From contig JALHUG010000201.1 in NCBI GenBank assembly GCA_022866185.1, positions 1 through 9,911 on the forward strand: DNA of 9,911 nt, in the 5' to 3' direction. The notes beneath the pieces were generated by a model, which saw only the letters and a list, made by a program, of their open reading frames with translations, had not been told where the DNA came from and ran no database searches. Numbering within the stretch: the first letter of the stretch is position 1; each line of letters starts with the position of its first letter. Positions 1 to 7,456 of this stretch are shown one piece after another. The position numbers and the translations under genes are program-made. This DNA comes from Dehalococcoidia bacterium. GTDB taxonomy: Bacteria; Chloroflexota; Dehalococcoidia; SM23-28-2.

Positions 1-398
1 ATGGCCATCATGCCCAGGCCGCCGCCGGTAGGCGTATGGCTATCGGAGCCCAGGAGCGTCTGGCCCGGCACGCCGAAGCGCTCGAGATGCACCTGGTGGC
101 AGATGCCATTGCCGGGGCGAGAGAAGTAGATGCCGTACTTGGCGGCGATGCTCTGGAGGAAGCGGTGGTCATCGGCGTTCTCGAAGCCGGCCTGGAGCAT
201 GTTGTGGTCGACATAGCTCACGGAGAGCTTGGTGCGCACCCGGGGGATGCCCATGGCCTCGAACTGAAGGTAGGCCATGGTGCCGGTGGCGTCCTGGGTA
301 AGGGTCTGATCGATCCGGACACCTATTTCGTTTCCCGGCTCCAGCTTGCCGGAGACCAGGTGCTCTTCCAGGACCTTGTAGGTCAGACTCTTGGCCAA
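1..398 (-). CDS. acn: Aconitate hydratase, N-terminal part (gene runs off the left edge)
   Basis: Aconitase interconverts citrate and isocitrate in the TCA cycle using a [4Fe-4S] cluster. Only the first 132 codons are in the window; the C-terminal part, including the cluster cysteines, lies beyond position 1. Visible family sequence includes RIDQTLTQDATGTMAYLQFE near residues 33-52, then KLSVSYVDHN, a YGIYFSRPGNGICHQVH stretch and GSDSHTPTGGGLG near the cut. This is the style of the Aquifex/Geobacter-type putative aconitases of about 640 residues, not LeuC. I chose the TTG at 398-396: it gives MAKSLTYKVLEEHL, which fits the usual family N-terminus, and it has a GGGGG tract 9 bases upstream. 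There is no in-frame ATG; an in-frame GTG lies at 494-492, with a stop further upstream. The gene follows the carboxyltransferase pair in the same direction but is separated by a palindrome-rich gap, so its own transcription is likely. The family call is firm; the start is not. Confidence 0.92.
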   Translation of the reverse strand, partial: MAKSLTYKVLEEHLVSGKLEPGNEIGVRIDQTLTQDATGTMAYLQFEAMGIPRVRTKLSVSYVDHNMLQAGFENADDHRFLQSIAAKYGIYFSRPGNGICHQVHLERFGVPGQTLLGSDSHTPTGGGLGMMA

Positions 399-533
399 GG
401 TTTCGGGCCCCCGTAGTGTTCTCTGCTTGGTTTTCCGGGAGGATTGCGTAACTGGTTCATGTTTGGTGGGTTCTGGGCTCCTGGGTTCACACACAACCCC
501 AGCCTGATGGCGTTCAACTATTTAAATTCACCT

Positions 534-553
534 CTGCGGGATAAATCCCGCAG
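534..553. repeat. Perfect short inverted repeat (hairpin)
   Basis: CTGCGGGAT and ATCCCGCAG are perfect reverse complements separated by two A bases, giving a stem of seven to nine pairs. It sits 11 bases from the larger palindrome at 565-614, suggesting both are parts of one dispersed repeat unit. There is no T-run after it on either strand. Confidence 0.7.
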
Positions 554-564
554 CTTCCCCAAAG

Positions 565-614
565 CTGAGGGTTTCTCCGCCAGAGGCGGATCCGCCTTCG
601 GCGGAAACCCTCAG
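565..614. repeat. 50-base imperfect palindrome able to form a three-way junction
   Basis: The outer arms CTGAGGGTTT (565-574) and AAACCCTCAG (605-614) pair perfectly. Inside are two small hairpins, CCGCC-AGA-GGCGG (577-589) and TCCGCC-TTC-GGCGGA (591-605), the second sharing one base with the outer arm. The centre AGGCGGATCCGCCT (584-597) is itself a perfect palindrome around GGATCC. The stretch can therefore fold either as one long hairpin or as a stem with two side hairpins. This is the look of REP/MITE-like dispersed intergenic elements, but copy number cannot be judged from one window. Confidence 0.7.
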
Positions 615-672
615 GGGTGTTCTTATTTTCTTGATCGCCATAAGGCTGGGGCATGGGGAGGCGAATCCGATG

Positions 673-692
673 CCCCCGCCTTCAGGCGGGGG
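673..692. repeat. GC-rich hairpin with TTCA loop
   Basis: CCCCCGCC (673-680) and GGCGGGGG (685-692) form an eight-pair stem around a TTCA loop. On the minus strand it lies about 115 bases after the stop codon of the carboxyltransferase and is followed by GCATCGGATT, not a U-rich tract. It is therefore more likely a dispersed repeat than a Rho-independent terminator, though it might slow RNA decay from the 3' end. Confidence 0.6.
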
Positions 693-805
693 TCGAGAAT
701 CAAGCCACCAACGGTGAACCGGCTCCAGGATTGCCTGCCACTCGGTCACTTCCGGAACATCGCCCCCATATTGATGGTAGCACGGAAGGGCTCTAGCGCG
801 CTCCC

Positions 806-2782
806 TTAGGGGCTGATTATCGCCATGACCGCACCCTTGGGCACCGGATCTCCGGGGCCAAAGTTTATCGCCTTGACCGTTCCGTCAATGGGGCTGGGGA
901 TATGGTTCTGCATCTTCATGGCTTCGAAGACAACAACCACATCGTTGGCCTTGACCCGGTCGCCCACGCTGACCTCATAGCGAATGATCATCCCCGGCAT
1001 GGGCGCCACAATCGCCGCCTCTCCGGCAGCGACCTCTGCGGCCGCGGCTGCCGGCGGGGCTTGCTTCTTCGGCGGTGGAGCCGGTCTTGGCGTTGCCGCA
1101 GCGGGCGCAGGGTTTCTGGCGGTCGATGAGGCGACAGGTGTGGCCGGGGAGCCTCCAACCGCTTCCACATCCACCTGATAGTATTCATCGCCGACAAACA
1201 CGTTGAACGTGCGGATGCCGGGGCCCCTTTCAGGCGGCGCCGCTTCGGACTTGTCCACCAGTTTGCCCGCTTTGGCCAACTCGATGAGCTCGTCCTCTTT
1301 CTTCACTTCCTCCAGGGTCTTTGGCGCATTGGGCGGCTTCCAATCGGCAGGGATTTCCTTATCCAGGCCATACTTCAGTCTCAGGAATCTCATCCCGGTA
1401 GTGGGATAGAGAGCATATATGAGGGCATCAGGAACATTCTTGGCGACGTCCTTAGTGGCTTCCTTGGCCCTATCCAGCTCCGGCTCGAGCATGTCGGCGG
1501 CGCGAACGGTGACCGGTTCCTCGCCTCGCTCATAGCCTTTGAGGGCCGTCTTTTGCACCTCGGGGTCAATGGGGAGCGGCGATTTGCCATAGAGACCCCA
1601 GCAGTAGTCCTTGACCTCTTTGGTTATCATCTTGTAGCGCCCGGCGAGGACGTTCTGCACTGCCTGGACCCCTACGATCTGGCTGGTAGGGGTAACCAAT
1701 GGCGGAGAACCGAGGTCCTCGCGCACCCTCATCGTCTCTTCCTGGCATTCGAGCAGTCGGTCAAGGGCATCGGCAGCTTTCAACTGGGAGATGAAGTTGG
1801 AGGTCATGCCGCCGGGGATCTGGTGCGAGAGCACCTCCGGATCGATGACCGCCATCCTTGAGGTGTCGAGGAAGTCCCTGTACTTGGGGGCGATCTGCTC
1901 GAGCATTCGGTCGCACTTGATCAGTTGCTCGATATCGAGCCCGGTATCCCGCTCTGTTCCGTAGAGGGTTACCACGAGCGGCTCGATCGCTGGGTGGGAA
2001 GTACGGTGGGCGAACGGAGCCAGGGAGGTGTCAACGATGTCGACGCCGGCCTCGACGGCTTTCAGGTGAGCCATGCTGGCCTGTCCGCTGGTGTAGTGAG
2101 TGTGGAGCTGAACGGGGACTCGCAGACGCTCCTTGAGCGCCTTGACCAAGTCATAGGCGTCGTAGGGCGATATGAGCCCGGCTTGGTCCTTGATGCAGAT
2201 GGAATCGGCCCCCATCTCCTGAAGGATGAGCGCTTTGTTGACAAAGTAGTCGATGTTGTAGACGGGCCCGCCCAGGCGGGGCTGGGTAAGTGAATAGCAT
2301 ATGGCTCCCTGAATGTGCTTGCCGGTCTCTTTGATGGCCTTGTAGGCCATCTCGTGATTGCGCTCGTCGTTGACCGCATCGAATACCCGGAAGATGTCGA
2401 TCCCCGCCTCAGCCGCCTCGTGGCAGAAGGCTCTGACTACATCGTCGGGGTAGTTGCGATAGCCGACCAGGTTCTGCCCGCGCAGCAGCATCATGAACTT
2501 GGTGTTGGGCATGAGCTTCTTGAGGATTCGCGGCCTCTCCCAGGGGTCTTCGCCCAGGAAGCGATGGGGGACATCGAAGGTGGCTCCCCCCCAGACCTCC
2601 ATGGCGTAGAAGCCGCACTTGTTCATGTCGTCGGCCAGCAGTTCCATATCCTCGGTGCGCATCCGTGTAGCCAGGAGGGATTGATGGCCATCGCGGAGGG
2701 TGATATCACAGATCTTGACCGGGTCTTTTGCCTTCGGTCTGGTCTTGACCTTTTCAGTGGTCAGTTCGCTTGCCGGGATCAT
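806..2782 (-). CDS. Pyruvate/oxaloacetate carboxyltransferase with fused biotin carrier domain (PycB/OadA/transcarboxylase 5S-like)
   Basis: A 658-residue cytoplasmic enzyme that moves a carboxyl group between carboxybiotin and pyruvate to make or consume oxaloacetate. The TIM-barrel carboxyltransferase domain (about 22-300) has ITLRDGHQSL with the metal-binding Asp31, CIKDQAGL with Lys198 as the expected carbamylated ligand, and HTH at 227-229. A conserved PycB_OADA region follows (about 310-480). A Pro/Ala-rich linker (about 545-585) leads to a biotinyl domain whose AMKM motif carries the biotin on Lys623. The start is the ATG at 2782, which has a strong GGAGGAGG 8 bases upstream and overlaps the TGA of the preceding small gene as ATGA. 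A longer frame from 2875 would add 31 unrelated residues. No biotin carboxylase is nearby, so I favour the 5S plus 1.3S part of a transcarboxylase; oxaloacetate decarboxylase alpha or pyruvate carboxylase subunit B remain possible. Confidence 0.93.
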   Translation of the reverse strand: MIPASELTTEKVKTRPKAKDPVKICDITLRDGHQSLLATRMRTEDMELLADDMNKCGFYAMEVWGGATFDVPHRFLGEDPWERPRILKKLMPNTKFMMLLRGQNLVGYRNYPDDVVRAFCHEAAEAGIDIFRVFDAVNDERNHEMAYKAIKETGKHIQGAICYSLTQPRLGGPVYNIDYFVNKALILQEMGADSICIKDQAGLISPYDAYDLVKALKERLRVPVQLHTHYTSGQASMAHLKAVEAGVDIVDTSLAPFAHRTSHPAIEPLVVTLYGTERDTGLDIEQLIKCDRMLEQIAPKYRDFLDTSRMAVIDPEVLSHQIPGGMTSNFISQLKAADALDRLLECQEETMRVREDLGSPPLVTPTSQIVGVQAVQNVLAGRYKMITKEVKDYCWGLYGKSPLPIDPEVQKTALKGYERGEEPVTVRAADMLEPELDRAKEATKDVAKNVPDALIYALYPTTGMRFLRLKYGLDKEIPADWKPPNAPKTLEEVKKEDELIELAKAGKLVDKSEAAPPERGPGIRTFNVFVGDEYYQVDVEAVGGSPATPVASSTARNPAPAAATPRPAPPPKKQAPPAAAAAEVAAGEAAIVAPMPGMIIRYEVSVGDRVKANDVVVVFEAMKMQNHIPSPIDGTVKAINFGPGDPVPKGAVMAIISP

Positions 2783-2997
2783 GTTACTGTCCTCCTCCCT
2801 GCCCTTCTCCAGGCCGTGCTTTGCTGCCACAAGGCGCGCGGTCGCATCATCTCCCGACTGCCAACAACCCGCCACCGGCTGATTGGCGCGAGAGGTCTGG
2901 CCTGGGGCGCCGCAGCCAAACGAGCCCTTTCTTCCTCTTCGAGGTAGGCGGCGACGGCGGCCGTGATGGCGGCCATTACCCCCTTGTTATCTTCCAT
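2779..2997 (-). CDS. Small OadG-like accessory protein of the carboxyltransferase complex (putative)
   Basis: A 72-residue protein encoded between the two carboxyltransferase genes, its TGA overlapping the next gene's ATG (ATGA). Residues 8-27 (MAAITAAVAAYLEEEERARL) form an Ala-rich amphipathic helix ending in an acidic stretch. A Pro/Ala-rich spacer is followed by SRWRVVGSREMMRPRAL and a basic tail. From memory, small proteins with an AAIAAAVAAYLEEE-like helix, a Pro-rich spacer and a Trp...Gly-Arg...Met-Met-Arg ending recur beside acyl-CoA or oxaloacetate carboxyltransferase genes and are annotated as OadG-like or unnamed subunits. By analogy it may hold subunits together. It has no obvious transmembrane helix, unlike true OadG of the sodium pump. 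The ATG at 2997 is the only start, because an in-frame TGA lies just upstream; its ribosome site is weak. I am fairly sure it is real, less sure of its role. Confidence 0.72.
   Translation of the reverse strand: MEDNKGVMAAITAAVAAYLEEEERARLAAAPQARPLAPISRWRVVGSREMMRPRALWQQSTAWRRAGRRTVT
2791..2798 (-). promoter_or_regulatory. Strong Shine-Dalgarno site that fixes the start of the biotin-carrying carboxyltransferase
   Basis: On the minus strand GGAGGAGG lies 8 bases before the ATG at 2782, inside the last codons of the upstream small gene. Together with the ATGA overlap it settles the start at 2782 rather than the longer open frame from 2875, and indicates coupled translation. Confidence 0.8.
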
Positions 2998-3177
2998 AGG
3001 CTGTCACCACGCGGCTGCCATCAGATAAGAAACCTGCCACCCTCTTCGGATGGCCCGGCGTCTCGTTTGGCGTTCGTTTGTGCGTGGAACCTCTCTCCGT
3101 CCCTTTGGGGTCTGCCGTCTGCCCAGAACTGTGGCCCTGGCTGCTCATCCCAGCGCGCTACTGAGGGCAGGCGGGGC

Positions 3178-4728
<1,551 letters not shown>

Positions 4729-4820
4729 TGGCTATCATCGAGTTCTTGATGCTCGCATGCCTCCGCATCCGGCGCAAGGAGGTTCGGCTTGGCACTGTCC
4801 GAGTATTCTGCTTGTCCACC

Positions 4821-5420
4821 TCAGTCCGAAGGCGTGGGTGTGGGTATTGTGAGCTCTTGTCCCACCTTAAGGCTGGTGGGGTCGGTAATGCCGTTGGCTT
4901 CCATCAGTTCTTCGACCGAAACGCCAAACTTCTCGGCGATAGAGCTCGGATAGTCGCCTTCCTGGATGATGTAGACCCCCTCGGCGGTGGTCGCGGGCGT
5001 GGCAGCGGCAGGCTCTGCCTCTGGGCTTGCGGTTTCCTCCGGCGCGCCGCCGGACTCTTGGCCGGGAATGACCAGCTTCTGCCCTACAGACAGGCTCCCC
5101 GGATCGGTGATCTCGTTGGCCGCCATGAGATCGTCCACGCTCACTTCAAAGCGCTGGGCGATGTCGTATAGGGTGTCCCCTTCCTGAACGGTGTACGTTC
5201 CACTCGCTGGTCCCGCAGGGCCTGCGCCCCCATCTTCGCCCCCTTCGACGTAGACCACAGGTGGAGGCGTTGCCCAAGGCGTAGCCGTGGCAACGGTGCG
5301 AGGGTCGGTGAGACTCTGGGTGCCCCCGCCATCCTTCGGCTTCTCCTCGCCACAGGCTAGCGCCAGGACGATGACAGCCACGCAGAGCGCTGGCAAGAGA
5401 AACTTTATGAATACCATCAT
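4821..5420 (-). CDS. Lipoprotein with two LysM domains
   Basis: A 199-residue secreted protein expected to sit on the outer face of the membrane and bind glycan, normally peptidoglycan. The N-terminus is a hydrophobic signal (residues 3-22) ending in ALAC with Cys23 as the likely lipidated residue. A low-complexity Gly/Thr/Pro spacer follows (about 24-73). LysM1 spans about 75-119 (TYTVQEGDTLYDIAQRF ... VGQKLVIP) and LysM2 about 149-193 (VYIIQEGDYPSSIAEKFG ... VGQELTIP), joined by an Ala/Pro/Glu linker. In LysM2 the usual GDT is GDY. There is no catalytic domain, so it is probably a binding or scaffold protein. Two ATG codons stand in tandem at 5420 and 5417 with GGGGGAAAGG just upstream; the spacing suits the second slightly better. 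It lies 92 bases before the carboxyltransferase gene and 113 after the peptidase gene, with its own candidate promoter. Confidence 0.9.
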   Translation of the reverse strand: MMVFIKFLLPALCVAVIVLALACGEEKPKDGGGTQSLTDPRTVATATPWATPPPVVYVEGGEDGGAGPAGPASGTYTVQEGDTLYDIAQRFEVSVDDLMAANEITDPGSLSVGQKLVIPGQESGGAPEETASPEAEPAAATPATTAEGVYIIQEGDYPSSIAEKFGVSVEELMEANGITDPTSLKVGQELTIPTPTPSD

Positions 5421-5461
5421 CCTTTCCCCCTGACACTCTGCCTGCCAAGCGTTTCAGAGGC

Positions 5462-5490
5462 ATATTACAGTAACGGCTGGCCAGCGGCAA
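5462..5490 (-). promoter_or_regulatory. Candidate sigma70-type promoter for the LysM lipoprotein gene
   Basis: On the minus strand TTGCCG (5490-5485) and TAATAT (5467-5462) are separated by 17 bases, each matching the consensus at four of six positions; a TG directly precedes the -10 box. The start of transcription would fall near 5455, about 35 bases before the ATG. The match is moderate. Confidence 0.4.
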
Positions 5491-5533
5491 GGAGTTGGGC
5501 CAGGGAGTCTTGAGAGAACCTTCGCGCTGTGCT

Positions 5534-6844
5534 TCAGTGGCTTGGCAGTTCGTCTAGGGCCAGGAGGGTCAGCTTTGCTGCCTCCTCCAGGAGTTGTGGC
5601 TGGACGAACTCGGCCCGGTCGTATTCTGTGTGCTGGTGGGGGTCCTCGAAGCGATAGATGAGGATGGCTGGGATGCCCGCATCCGTGAAGCTGATGTGGT
5701 CGCTTTCGAGGCTGGATTCGATCGGCACCGGGTCTAGCCCCAACGCTGCTGCTCCTTGGTCGATCTTCTCGACCAGGCTGGGCGAGCCCATGAGTTGCCA
5801 CTCGTTTCCCACCCCCACCATGTCCAGATTGACCATCGCCTGTGGGCTGGGCTGATCTTGGGAGGCGAGGCTGGCGACGAAGTGGCGGCTGCCGAATAGA
5901 CCTGTCTCCTCGGCGCCAAAGGCCACAAAGCACACGCCTTCCTCCTGGCCCCTCAGGTCGAGCACGCGGGCTATCTCCAGAAGGGTGGCGCTGCCCGAGG
6001 CGTTGTCGTTGGCTCCCGGCCCTGCCGCCACCGAGTCGTAGTGGGCGCCCACAATGACCCGGCAATCGTCCTGCGGCGGGCGGGCGATGACGTTCTGCGA
6101 GGTCTTGGTCTCTTGGCCCGACTTTGCGAGCAGGTGCACCGTCAGCGGGCCCTCCGCCAGCAGGGCCTGTAGCTGGCGGCCTTCGGCTTGCGATAGAGAA
6201 AGCGCTGGTATGGGGCTCTCCTTCTGGAGCTCGCCCTGGAAGGGGCCTTCAACGTTGTTGTAGATGATCACCGCCGCCGCGCCGTTGGCAGCGGCGTTGG
6301 TCACCTTGTCCGCAAAGGACAGCTCCCCCCTTTCGATGAGGGCGATGCGGCCCTTCGACCCCTCGGGCGGGAAGTCCTGGGGTCTACCCAAGCCTGCCGA
6401 CACCAGCTCCGCTGTCACCTCTCCACTGGCGCTCAGGCGAAGGGCGCTGGGGTCGAGTGATAGAGGCGTGGGCAACACTACCTCCAGGACAGAGGGCTCC
6501 TCGACATAATATCTAGACGTGAATTCCTGCACCTCTGTTTGATAGCCGTAGGTGGTGAGCTGCTGGGAGATGTATTGGGCAGCCTGGCGCTCGGCGTCGC
6601 TGCCGGCCGGCCGCGAGCCGATGTCCTCGCTCAGAACCAGGAGATGCTGGTAGGCCTGTTCGCCGCTGATCAGGGAGGCAAGGGCGGCTGGGGTGGCTGT
6701 GGGGGTGGGGGCGAGGGTGGCAGTCGAGGAGGGTTGGGCGGATGGCTCTGTGCCGTGGCAGGCCGCTAGGGCGAGGCAGCCGAGGAGTAGGACCCACAGG
6801 AATGAGAAGTGGGGCAGAGGGGGAGTGAGCCTGGCGGGCACCAA
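5534..6844 (-). CDS. M28-family zinc aminopeptidase lipoprotein with PA-like insert
   Basis: A 436-residue secreted peptidase, probably an aminopeptidase releasing residues from extracellular peptides. Residues 11-28 are a signal segment ending in LAAC, with Cys29 as the lipid anchor, then a Ser/Thr/Pro spacer (about 31-55). A protease-associated-like insert covers about 140-240 (KGRIALIERGELSFADKV, AAAVIIYNN). The two-zinc M28 site is complete: GAHYDS (His268), GANDNASG (Asp280), AEETGLFGS (Glu312 as general base, Glu313 as ligand), NLDMVG (Asp341) and HQHTEYD (His405). SDHISFTDAGIPA (381-393) is the usual segment before the last ligand. The start is uncertain: there is no ATG, and the frame begins with TTG (6844) then GTG (6841). 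Both lie about 20 bases after the stop of the upstream membrane-protein gene and have no clear ribosome site, so translation may be coupled to that gene. Confidence 0.92.
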   Translation of the reverse strand: MVPARLTPPLPHFSFLWVLLLGCLALAACHGTEPSAQPSSTATLAPTPTATPAALASLISGEQAYQHLLVLSEDIGSRPAGSDAERQAAQYISQQLTTYGYQTEVQEFTSRYYVEEPSVLEVVLPTPLSLDPSALRLSASGEVTAELVSAGLGRPQDFPPEGSKGRIALIERGELSFADKVTNAAANGAAAVIIYNNVEGPFQGELQKESPIPALSLSQAEGRQLQALLAEGPLTVHLLAKSGQETKTSQNVIARPPQDDCRVIVGAHYDSVAAGPGANDNASGSATLLEIARVLDLRGQEEGVCFVAFGAEETGLFGSRHFVASLASQDQPSPQAMVNLDMVGVGNEWQLMGSPSLVEKIDQGAAALGLDPVPIESSLESDHISFTDAGIPAILIYRFEDPHQHTEYDRAEFVQPQLLEEAAKLTLLALDELPSH

Positions 6845-6863
6845 GGGGTTGTCGAAGGAGTGG

Positions 6864-7283
6864 CTAGAGATGGGTTCGCCCCCGTGAGCGCCAGCGAGCC
6901 CACCCCGAGCGCAGGCGCTCGCCCATGCCCGGCTGACCGATCTCCAGCGTCCGGCCTCGCCAACGCTTCTCGACGTAAGGAGTGCGGCGGCGTAGTGAGA
7001 AGACGAACGCCGCTACGAACAGGATCAGGCCGGCGACAATCACCGAACGGGTTATGGAATCGCTGCCGAAGCTGAAGTAGTAGGCCGCTATGATCATCGC
7101 TATGCCCACCAGCATCACCCGGCCCACGGTGATACGAGGCAGGTGGGAGGTGGGCCACCGACTCAGGCTGCTGAGCCAGCGCGACAACCTGCGGCGGACG
7201 CGTCGCCAGAAGGGCTCTCGCAGGGGGAACCTTTTATATTTGCCGAGGATCTCCTCGATCTCCTGCTGCAGCCTGTCCGACAT
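6864..7283 (-). CDS. Two-helix membrane protein of unknown function
   Basis: I do not recognise a named family. The 139-residue product has a charged N-terminal segment that looks helical (MSDRLQQEIEEILGKYK), a very basic Arg/Trp-rich stretch (about 22-50), then two transmembrane helices at about 53-73 (VGRVMLVGIAMIIAAYYFSF) and 78-97 (TRSVIVAGLILFVAAFVFSL). The short loop between them (FGSDSIT) implies a hairpin with both ends in the cytoplasm, consistent with the positive flanks. The tail RRRTPYVEKRWRGRTLEIG is again basic. The ATG at 7283 is preferred over the ATG at 7316 because AGAGGGA lies just upstream and the shorter form begins with the amphipathic helix. It is the first gene of the minus-strand set and lies directly before the peptidase gene, which suggests an envelope role. 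The gene is convincing; the function is unknown. Confidence 0.78.
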   Translation of the reverse strand: MSDRLQQEIEEILGKYKRFPLREPFWRRVRRRLSRWLSSLSRWPTSHLPRITVGRVMLVGIAMIIAAYYFSFGSDSITRSVIVAGLILFVAAFVFSLRRRTPYVEKRWRGRTLEIGQPGMGERLRSGWARWRSRGRTHL

Positions 7284-7320
7284 GGTTGTCCCTCTGGCCA
7301 AGGCTTGCCTCGACATCGCT

Positions 7321-7349
7321 ATTCTACAATGGCCTCGGTAGGGGGTCTA
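7321..7349 (-). promoter_or_regulatory. Candidate sigma70-type promoter for the membrane protein-peptidase genes
   Basis: On the minus strand TAGACC (7349-7344) and TAGAAT (7326-7321) are 17 bases apart. TAGAAT matches TATAAT at five of six positions and TAGACC matches TTGACA at four. Transcription would start near 7314, about 30 bases before the chosen ATG at 7283 and downstream of the alternative ATG at 7316, which supports the shorter protein. It diverges from the nfo promoter. Confidence 0.5.
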
Positions 7350-7393
7350 GGCGAATAGGCCCATCGCATGACTGCCGCTCTCGGGGCAGGGTT

Positions 7394-7421
7394 TTGGCAT
7401 ACCGCTTCTGGCGGATATAAT
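7394..7421 (+). promoter_or_regulatory. Strong sigma70-type promoter for nfo and the downstream genes
   Basis: TTGGCA (7394-7399) and a perfect TATAAT (7416-7421) are separated by 16 bases. The expected transcription start, near 7428, leaves a leader of under 30 bases that contains the AGAAGGAGA ribosome site. No operator-like repeat is obvious. Confidence 0.7.
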
Positions 7422-7456
7422 AGTGGCCACGTTATCAGGCGGGAGAAGGAGAAAGG

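Larger units (their letters stand above)
399..805. other. Non-coding gap rich in palindromes
   Basis: About 400 bases between the biotin-carrying carboxyltransferase and the aconitase. I see no gene. Short open frames here (for example 528-749 minus and 444-809 plus) simply translate the palindromes and have no family resemblance or ribosome site. The stretch holds three separate inverted-repeat structures, listed individually, and an AT-rich patch (TTTAAAT near 521-527) that could help a promoter for the aconitase, although no convincing -35/-10 pair was found. None of the hairpins is followed by a T-run on the minus strand, so a classic terminator is not supported. Confidence 0.6.

Noticed and set aside
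528..749. 73-codon minus-strand frame before the aconitase
   Set aside because: Most of it translates the palindromes (Pro/Gly/Ala repeats), there is no ribosome site, and it resembles no protein family.
786..807. AAGGG/CCCTT inverted repeat next to the stop of the biotin-carrying subunit, as a terminator
   Set aside because: The stem is only five pairs with a 12-base loop and no T-run on the minus strand.
2783..2875. 31-residue N-terminal extension of the biotin-carrying carboxyltransferase
   Set aside because: It overlaps the small accessory gene, lacks family similarity, and the ATG at 2782 has a strong ribosome site and ATGA coupling.
5454..6065. 203-codon minus-strand frame overlapping the M28 peptidase gene
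   Set aside because: It lies in another frame of the same strand, inside the conserved peptidase domain, and its Arg/Pro/Gly-rich translation has no family match.
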